From assembly GCF_000297055.2 (NCBI RefSeq), contig NC_022357.1, positions 1,871,501 to 1,935,500 on the forward strand: a stretch of 64,000 bases of DNA, written 5' to 3'. The position numbers were made by a program, and so were the translations under genes. This document shows positions 58,648 through 64,000 of the stretch, one piece after another; the stretch's first letter is position 1; each line of letters starts with the position of its first letter. The DNA is from Sulfuricella denitrificans skB26 (GTDB taxonomy: Bacteria; Pseudomonadota; Gammaproteobacteria; Burkholderiales; Sulfuricellaceae). The notes below the pieces were generated by a model. The model saw nothing but the letters and a program-made list of their open reading frames with translations. It did no database searches and was not told the origin of the DNA.

Positions 58648-59841
58648 TCAGCTGCGCTGCGGATCAAGGCTGGCGGCAGGTATCTCAGCATGGCGCTCGA
58701 TCACGGCCCGGTAGAACCCGGCCAATCTCTGTGCCAGTACCGCTGCGGACCAGGTTGCCGCATACTCCCTGCCAATTTTCCCCAGACCGGCTGCGTACTC
58801 CTTGTCACGCAGCAGCCTGACTGCCTTGGCTGAAAAATCCTCGATATCATCGTCTGCAATCAATACTCCTTGCCCGGGCTTGAGCACATCCTTGGCGCCC
58901 ATCCTGGCAAGAGACACCAGCGGCACTCCCTGGGCCATGGCCTCCAGCAGCACCAACCCTTGTGTTTCGGTGTGCGATGAAAATACAAAAACATCCGCCG
59001 AACGGTAGCAGCCCGGCAGTTCGCGGCGCCGGTCAAGATAGCCAACGAACAGTACGTTGCTCGACAATGACAACTTGTCCACATCCTGCTTCAAACTGGA
59101 AAGCGCCGGCCCTTCGCCAGCCACGACCAGCAGCACGTCCGGAATATCCAGCCGAACACGAACCAGTACTTTGATCAGGAAGCCGATGTTTTTCTCGAAC
59201 GCCACCCTTCCTACATACAACATCACCGGACGCTGCGCCGTGATGCCATGGCGCCGGCGGAAGGCTGCGCCATCGCCGGGTTCGAAACTCTCCGGATCCA
59301 GCCCGGTTGGAATCACCTCGGCATGCGTTTCGATGCCATAGTTGCGCAAGGCTTTGAGCATCGCAGACGAAGGTACCACCATCCCGTCGAGATTATTGCA
59401 CTGGTGGCTCGACAGGCGGCGCGCCATGAAGCGCATAAACTGTTTCGGCAGGAAGGGGACGTAGAAGTAGAGGTATTCCTCGAAGAAGGTATGGTAACTT
59501 TCGATCCGAGGCACGCCCAGTTCTCTGGCCAGACGCACCCCCAGATAGTGCGCCACGAATGGTGTCTGAATGTGCACGATATCGAAATCGGACTGATGCA
59601 GCCACTCCTTCATCGCCATCACATGCCCGGCCTTCATCATCCGGTCTTCCGGGTCGAGAATCAGGTTGCGGGAAGGAATGCGGTGGATATTGTGCTCATC
59701 CTCGGTGATCCGGCCATAGTCCGGTGCGATCAGGTGTACCTCGTGTCCCTGCGCCACCAGTTCACGCCGGAATGTGGCGATAGAGGTGGAAACTCCATTG
59801 ACGCGAGGAAAATAGACATCCGAGATCATCAGGATTTTCAC
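58648..59841 (-). CDS. Glycosyltransferase family 4
   Basis: 397 residues, GT-B fold. N-terminal ISDVYFPRVNGVSTSI (about 6-21), VHIQTPFVAHYLG (about 94-106), linker VIPTGLDPESF (about 186-196), LYVGRVAFEKN (about 218-228) and the ExxxxxxxE sugar-nucleotide motif in SSHTETQGLVLLEAM (about 309-323). No membrane segment. It resembles alpha-mannosyl or alpha-glucosyl lipid transferases, but the acceptor cannot be told by eye. Tail to tail with the phosphoesterase gene, with 1 base between the stops. Confidence 0.9.
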   Translation of the reverse strand: MKILMISDVYFPRVNGVSTSIATFRRELVAQGHEVHLIAPDYGRITEDEHNIHRIPSRNLILDPEDRMMKAGHVMAMKEWLHQSDFDIVHIQTPFVAHYLGVRLARELGVPRIESYHTFFEEYLYFYVPFLPKQFMRFMARRLSSHQCNNLDGMVVPSSAMLKALRNYGIETHAEVIPTGLDPESFEPGDGAAFRRRHGITAQRPVMLYVGRVAFEKNIGFLIKVLVRVRLDIPDVLLVVAGEGPALSSLKQDVDKLSLSSNVLFVGYLDRRRELPGCYRSADVFVFSSHTETQGLVLLEAMAQGVPLVSLARMGAKDVLKPGQGVLIADDDIEDFSAKAVRLLRDKEYAAGLGKIGREYAATWSAAVLAQRLAGFYRAVIERHAEIPAASLDPQRS

Positions 59842-60063
59842 TGTTCATTCCTCTTCTCAAGTTGGAACAGCACTGAGCCGTCCTCTCCATCATGCCCATC
59901 AATCATTTCGAACAGGCCGGAAAAATAGGGAACAGTTATTCTAAGAAAGTCAGATTACAGAATAATGACAGCACCCATGTTGCCATGCCTGTTCCATGCA
60001 TATCTGGGCGCCTTACTACTGTGGCGCATCAGAATTCACCACACTCGGCTATGCAAATAATTC

Positions 60064-60109
60064 TTGACTGTTTAGCTTGGTTATTGTCTAATGTCAAGAC
60101 ATTGTCTAA
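60064..60109 (+). promoter_or_regulatory. Promoter and candidate operator of the DsrC/TusE-like gene
   Basis: TTGACT at 60064-60069, a 17-base spacer and TCTAAT at 60087-60092 form a strong sigma-70-type promoter; the start would be near 60099. Two copies of ATTGTCTAA at 60083-60091 and 60101-60109 overlap the -10 and start site, 18 bases apart. Between them lies the small palindrome AATGTC-AA-GACATT (60090-60103). This looks like a repressor site. The 340-base gap 59842-60181 has no gene; the part before 60060 shows nothing recognisable. Confidence 0.65.
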
Positions 60110-60181
60110 ACACAGTTACAGCAAATAATCATGCACTGTGTAGTTATCAATAATTTCAGATTTCAGAAAGGGATGCTTAAT

Positions 60182-60475
60182 ATGGAACTTCCAGAGCGCG
60201 ACGGAGATGGTTATCTCGACGACATGAACATTTGGACAGAAGAGATTGGACGAGCAATGGCGGAAGCAGACGGTTATGTGCTCGATGACGCCAAATGGGC
60301 TCAGGTCTTAAAAGCCCGTGAATATTTCGAAGAATTCGGCAGCGTGCCGCCGATACGGAAGTTCGCCAAATACCTGGGCGAAGAACAAAATACCGTATTC
60401 AAACTCTGGATGACCGGTCCAATGAAGCCGATCACCAAGTACGGTGGTCTGCCCAAGCCTACTGGCTGCGTTTAA
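60182..60475 (+). CDS. DsrC/TusE-family sulfur carrier with a single C-terminal Cys
   Basis: 97 residues from ATG 60182, chosen because GAAAGGG lies 9 bases upstream; ATGs at 60131 and 60173 are less good. Typical helices (WTEEIGRAMAEADGYVLDD, about 16-34; EEFGSVPPIRKFAKYLG) lead to the tail GGLPKPTGCV, with the penultimate Cys. The second Cys of true DsrC, about ten residues earlier, is absent (Thr in PITKYGG). So it can carry a persulfide but cannot form the internal trisulfide-type disulfide. Closer to TusE/RspA-like paralogs. It carries its own promoter. Confidence 0.88.
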   Translation: MELPERDGDGYLDDMNIWTEEIGRAMAEADGYVLDDAKWAQVLKAREYFEEFGSVPPIRKFAKYLGEEQNTVFKLWMTGPMKPITKYGGLPKPTGCV

Positions 60476-60484
60476 CCAGGACTC

Positions 60485-60504
60485 GCACCGGCACTCGCCG
60501 GTGC
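60485..60504. terminator. Hairpin between converging genes
   Basis: GCACCGGC-ACTC-GCCGGTGC at 60485-60504, a stable 8-bp stem lying just after the DsrC/TusE-like stop and before the amiC stop on the other strand. No T run follows on either side, so it may be a weak or factor-assisted terminator. Confidence 0.55.
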
Positions 60505-60515
60505 TTCCAACACGC

Positions 60516-61838
60516 TTATTTGGCGCTGGCCATCTTTGAACGTGCCAGCGGCGGATTTTTCGCGAAGTAACTCTTGATTCCGCTAAGCATTGCCGCTGCC
60601 ATTTTGTCCTGATAGGCATCGTCCGAAAGCCTTCTCTCTTCTTCGGGGTTGGAGATAAAGGCGGTTTCCACCAAGATCGAAGGGATGTCCGGCGATTTCA
60701 GCACGGCGAAGCTGGCTTGCTCCACCGAACTCTTGTGCAACAGGTTTATCCCACCGAGCTCGCCGAGCACGGCCTTACCTAGTTTGAGGCTGTCGTTGAT
60801 GGTGGCCGTCTGCGACAAATCGAGCAAGGTCTGTTTGAGGTAAACGTCCTTGACGTCAATGTTGACGCCGCCAATCAGGTCGGCATCGTTCTCTTTCTTT
60901 GCCAGCCAGCGCGCTGCAGCGGACGTGGCGCCACGCTCCGACAGCGCGAACACCGAAGAGCCTCGCGCATCGGGCTTGACGAAAGCATCGGCATGGATCG
61001 AGACGAACAGGTCGGCCCTGACGTTGCGTGCCTTGACCACCCGGCCATGCAGGGGAATGAAAAAGTCACCATCGCGGATCAGCACGCCGCGCATGTTAGG
61101 CTCCGCGTCAACCTGGGCTTTCAGACGTCGGGCAATGGCCAGAGTCACGTCCTTTTCCCTTGAACCATTTCTGCCAAGTGCACCGGGATCCTCTCCACCA
61201 TGGCCAGCGTCGATCGCAATGGTGATGAGGCGTGATACCTCCGGTTTCCATGCACGCATTTCCGTCCGACCCGGTTTCTCTGCCAACTTTGCCATATCAG
61301 CGGACTTTTCGCTGGATGGACTTTCCGATGCGGTGGCAATGGTCAGTTCAGGCGACTTCTCGACTTGCTCTTTGGCGCCCCCCGGTACAGTCACTTCCTT
61401 TTTTTCCAGCAACGCCATCAGAGGGTCCGCCGGCTGTAATGGGTAAATATCCAGTACCAAACGGTGACCATAATCTCCGTAGGGCAGCAAGGTGAATATC
61501 TGCGGCTTGACCTCACCCTTCAGGTCCAGCACCACACGCACCACACCCGGCTTGTTACGGGCGACGCGCACCAGCTTGATGTAAGGATCATTTGCCGCAA
61601 CCTTGGCTGCAAGCCCTTCCAGCGCGGAATTGACGTCCACGCCCTCAAGATCGATCACCAGACGATCGGGGTTCTTGACCGCGAGAAACTGATATTTGAC
61701 CGGACTTGCGGATTCCAGCGTGACCCGCGTGTAATCGTCCGCCGGCCAGACCCGCGCCGAGGTGATGCTGATTTCCGCATGGACGCTTGCCGCTGCGACC
61801 AGAAGAAATACAAGCGCTATTCTAATTCCTGCAAGCAT
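60516..61838 (-). CDS. amiC: N-acetylmuramoyl-L-alanine amidase, AmiC type
   Basis: 440 residues. Signal peptide (about 1-21, ending ASVHAE), AMIN domain (about 25-130, VWPADDYTRVTLES), a Pro/Ser linker (about 140-205) and Amidase_3 with IAIDAGHGGEDPGALG (about 208-223), SREKDVTLAIA, LFVSIHADAF (about 275) and the catalytic Glu region SILVETAFISNPEEE (about 385-399). It cleaves peptidoglycan stem peptides during cell separation. It overlaps the end of tsaE by 22 bases. Confidence 0.95.
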   Translation of the reverse strand: MLAGIRIALVFLLVAAASVHAEISITSARVWPADDYTRVTLESASPVKYQFLAVKNPDRLVIDLEGVDVNSALEGLAAKVAANDPYIKLVRVARNKPGVVRVVLDLKGEVKPQIFTLLPYGDYGHRLVLDIYPLQPADPLMALLEKKEVTVPGGAKEQVEKSPELTIATASESPSSEKSADMAKLAEKPGRTEMRAWKPEVSRLITIAIDAGHGGEDPGALGRNGSREKDVTLAIARRLKAQVDAEPNMRGVLIRDGDFFIPLHGRVVKARNVRADLFVSIHADAFVKPDARGSSVFALSERGATSAAARWLAKKENDADLIGGVNIDVKDVYLKQTLLDLSQTATINDSLKLGKAVLGELGGINLLHKSSVEQASFAVLKSPDIPSILVETAFISNPEEERRLSDDAYQDKMAAAMLSGIKSYFAKNPPLARSKMASAK

Positions 61839-62329
61839 AGCCTACCCTTCTCACTGCCCGCCTCAACCGTGACATTCCGACCGGATTCCCGGATATCCAG
61901 GGAAATCTTGATGTCCGGCGAGGGTAACAGACCACCCGCCTTTTCCGGCCATTCGACGAGACATACCGAGTTTTCGTTGAAATATTCCCGAAAGCCCGCT
62001 TCGTGCCATTCGTCCGGATCATTGAAGCGATAAAAATCAAAGTGATATAAGTATAAGCTAGAAATCACATAAAATTCAACCAATGCATAGGTAGGGCTTT
62101 TCACTTTTCCTGCATAACCCAGCGCGCGCAGCATGGCGCGCACCAATGCAGTCTTGCCGGCGCCGAGGTCGCCACTGAGGGTGATCATCAGGCCCGGTTT
62201 CAGCACCTTGGCCAGTTCCGCACCGAATGCATCGGTCGCACCTTCATCGGCAAGATGGCGGGTTATTTTCGACTGCCGGGGGTTTTCATCTAAACTATGC
62301 ACGTGGACACTCTCACTGATTACTCTCAT
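61817..62329 (-). CDS. tsaE: tRNA threonylcarbamoyladenosine biosynthesis protein TsaE
   Basis: 170 residues. P-loop SGDLGAGKTALVRAML (about 52-67), SPTYALVEFY (about 78-87), HFDFYRFNDPDEW (about 95-107) and VEWPEKAG (about 123-130). It acts in making t6A on tRNAs. As drawn from 62329 it overlaps the queG start by 33 bases; a GTG at 62302 preceded by GAGAG is possible and would shorten this to 6. The stop overlaps amiC, so the two are translated together. Confidence 0.93.
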   Translation of the reverse strand: MRVISESVHVHSLDENPRQSKITRHLADEGATDAFGAELAKVLKPGLMITLSGDLGAGKTALVRAMLRALGYAGKVKSPTYALVEFYVISSLYLYHFDFYRFNDPDEWHEAGFREYFNENSVCLVEWPEKAGGLLPSPDIKISLDIRESGRNVTVEAGSEKGRLCLQELE

Positions 62330-63385
62330 CTGGATTTACGGCAGATTGCCGAAAATATCAAGGCCTGGGGGATGGAACTCGGCTTTCAGGCTATCGGCAT
62401 TGCCGGTAACGATCTCGGCCAGGCCGAAGCACGCCTGCTGGAATGGCTGGCACAAGGTTGCCATGGCGAGATGGATTATATGGCAAACCACGGCGTCAAG
62501 CGCAGCCGTCCGCAGGAACTGGTACCGGGCACGCTACGCGTGATCACGGCGCGCATGGCCTACTTCCCACCCCAGGCGCGCGACAGCATAGCGGTCATGG
62601 ATGACAGCAGCAAAGCCTTCATCTCGCGCTATGCACTGGGCCGCGACTATCACAAGCTGATCCGGGCCCGGCTGCAAAAGCTGGCGGAAAAAATCCAGAG
62701 CGAAATCGGCCCGTTCCAGTTCCGCGCCTTTACCGACAGCGCGCCGGTAATGGAAGTGGAACTCGCCAGCAAAAGCGGGCTGGGCTGGCGCGGAAAGCAC
62801 TCGCTGTTGCTGTCGCGCTCGTCCGGCTCGTGGTTTTTTCTCGGTGAAATCTATACCGATCTGCCGCTGCCCATCGACGAACCCGAGCAAAACCACTGCG
62901 GCACCTGCACCCGCTGCATGACCTCCTGCCCCACCGATGCGATCGTCGCACCCTATCAGGTGGATGCACAGCGCTGCATCTCCTACCTCACCATCGAGCT
63001 CAAAGGCAGCATCCCGGAAGAACTGCGCCCCCTGATCGGCAATCGCGTCTACGGCTGCGACGACTGCCAGCTAGCCTGCCCGTGGAACAAATTCGGCCAA
63101 CTCACGCGCGAGCCGGATTTCGCCGTGCGCCATGGCCTGGACGATGCAAAACTGACCGCACTTTTCCGCTGGAGTGAAGAAGAGTTCGATGCCCGGCTGG
63201 CCGGCAGCCCTATCCGCCGCATCGGCCATGAACGCTGGCTGCGCAACATTGCCGTCGGACTGGGCAATGCCCTGCCGTCAGATGATGTGATCGCCGCCCT
63301 GCAATCCCGCCTGGACCACCCGTCCGTTCTGGTGCGGGAGCATGTAGTCTGGGCACTGGAAAGACAGATCAGTCGTCGAGAGTAG
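62297..63385 (+). CDS. queG: Epoxyqueuosine reductase
   Basis: 362 residues. N-terminal cobalamin-binding region (MELGFQAIGIAG, about 25-36) and TARMAYFPP; DSAPVMEVELASKSGLGW (seen at about 144-161), then two [4Fe-4S] motifs CGTCTRCMTSCPTDAI (about 199-214) and CDDCQLACPW (about 253-262). It completes queuosine in tRNA. The C-terminal HEAT-like repeats are present. The gene is divergent from tsaE with overlapping 5' ends, and its stop overlaps the converging cytochrome gene by 17 bases. Confidence 0.95.
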   Translation: MHVDTLTDYSHLDLRQIAENIKAWGMELGFQAIGIAGNDLGQAEARLLEWLAQGCHGEMDYMANHGVKRSRPQELVPGTLRVITARMAYFPPQARDSIAVMDDSSKAFISRYALGRDYHKLIRARLQKLAEKIQSEIGPFQFRAFTDSAPVMEVELASKSGLGWRGKHSLLLSRSSGSWFFLGEIYTDLPLPIDEPEQNHCGTCTRCMTSCPTDAIVAPYQVDAQRCISYLTIELKGSIPEELRPLIGNRVYGCDDCQLACPWNKFGQLTREPDFAVRHGLDDAKLTALFRWSEEEFDARLAGSPIRRIGHERWLRNIAVGLGNALPSDDVIAALQSRLDHPSVLVREHVVWALERQISRRE

Positions 63386-64000
63386 TCAGAAATGCCAGGA
63401 TATCGCGGATTTCTTCGGGCTTGAGCAGGTTCAGGACATCCTTGCTGGGATCCTTCATATCCACGTCGTGGATGCGCTCACCTTTGATGAACTTCTCGAC
63501 CTGACGTTTCAGGTAAGTTGTGTACTGGCCAGCCAGCATTGGCACGGTTTTGTGCCCCATCCCGTCCTTCTTGTGGCAAGAAGAACATTCGGTCTTGTAG
63601 ATCTTGGCCCCGACATCCACATCCCCTTCTGAACGCGGAATGTTCAGCACCTTCTCCACCGCCAGCAACCGGGTCAGCGCGTCATCCGATTCCTTGAATA
63701 CCGGAAAGGAAGTATCCAGCTTGATCGAAGCCAAATAAGCCGCGATATGGACAAGATCCTCATCCGGCAACTCGCGCTCCTCGGTGTAGGGGAACATCGG
63801 CAAGTTAGTCCGCTTGCGATCTTTGAACTTGTGCAGTTGATCCATCAGATATTCGACATTCTGCCCCGCCAGCCGAGGATATTCACCCTTTTTGCCGCCC
63901 TGCCCAGAATCACCGTGGCAGGCTGCACAAACACCGTTGATCTGGTGCCCGGCTTCAGGATCTGCCTTGAGCGCCGCAATGGCGGCGGAAATATGGGTAG
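63369..64000 (-). CDS. Diheme cytochrome c (c4-like), start outside the window
   Basis: About 210 residues visible, open to the edge. Two heme motifs: VCAACHG, coming from near 63930, and CSSCHKK (near 63585). PRLAGQN and VPMLAGQ flank probable axial ligands, and each heme lies in its own domain as in cytochrome c4. LPMFPYTEERELPDEDL joins the halves. It would carry electrons in the periplasm. The signal peptide must lie beyond base 64000. Stop codons of this gene and queG overlap tail to tail. Confidence 0.88.
   Translation of the reverse strand, partial: THISAAIAALKADPEAGHQINGVCAACHGDSGQGGKKGEYPRLAGQNVEYLMDQLHKFKDRKRTNLPMFPYTEERELPDEDLVHIAAYLASIKLDTSFPVFKESDDALTRLLAVEKVLNIPRSEGDVDVGAKIYKTECSSCHKKDGMGHKTVPMLAGQYTTYLKRQVEKFIKGERIHDVDMKDPSKDVLNLLKPEEIRDILAFLTTLDD

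Overview
The window looks like chromosome of a betaproteobacterium of the Nitrosomonadales type, most likely a sulfur-oxidising chemolithotroph near Sulfuricella or Gallionella. This is inferred from gene content and order, not from a database match. Signals are an exbB-exbD-lpxK-ycaR-kdsB-adk cluster typical of Betaproteobacteria, a Qmo/Hdr-type sulfur electron-transfer operon, a DsrC/TusE-like protein, a DsrE-family lipoprotein and several c-type cytochromes. Base composition is moderately GC-rich and even. No rRNA, tRNA, phage, insertion sequence or CRISPR array was seen.

Layout. 1-503: 5' part of an EAL (probably EAL-HDOD) signalling gene, reverse strand. 660-7681: copper/silver resistance block with a His/Cys-rich exported protein, CusF, CusC, CusB, a frameshifted CusA and a lipoprotein cytochrome c. 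7828-9625: DUF302, Aat and Bpt, the last two being the N-degron aminoacyl transferases. 9772-14251: an overlapping three-gene signalling cassette (receiver-PAS-kinase, lone receiver, receiver-PAS-PAS-GGDEF-EAL). 14374-17862: thyA, a chemoreceptor almost without a periplasmic domain, folA and an exported metallo-hydrolase. 17925-22022 (reverse): a basic amino-acid decarboxylase, dcd and mrp. 22159-32059: metG, a DsrE-like lipoprotein, acyP, a cupin, dnaE divergent from trhP, and an HD-GYP protein. 32266-33462: amtB with a sigma-54 promoter and two NtrC-like sites.

34691-40196 (reverse) is the metabolic centre: qmoA-qmoB-hdrC-hdrB plus a small unknown gene. Soluble HdrCB-type subunits replace the usual membrane subunit QmoC. 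This would link APS reductase to another electron carrier during sulfite oxidation. Next, 40981-46169 (reverse) gathers pyrophosphate enzymes: soluble pyrophosphatase, a proton-pumping pyrophosphatase of the K+-independent type, PPi-dependent phosphofructokinase and adenylate kinase. APS/sulfate metabolism and biosynthesis make or use PPi and AMP, so the two blocks fit one energy economy.

46304-49354 (reverse) is envelope biogenesis (kdsB, ycaR, lpxK, exbD, exbB). A 347-base non-coding stretch with DnaA-box-like sites and a strong hairpin separates it from xseA. A membrane protein of unknown function and a 7TMR-DISM diguanylate cyclase follow. 54856-57639 (reverse) holds miaA and mutL. 57858-59841 holds an LpxH-like phosphoesterase facing a glycosyltransferase. 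60182-64000 holds the DsrC/TusE-like gene, amiC, tsaE, queG and a partial diheme cytochrome c.

The most unusual items are: three intergenic inverted heptamer arrays, one of which runs into the start of miaA; the Qmo operon with its small unknown partner; the pyrophosphate cluster with an FNR-like box; the DnaA-box region; and the possibly leaderless dnaE/trhP divergent start pair.
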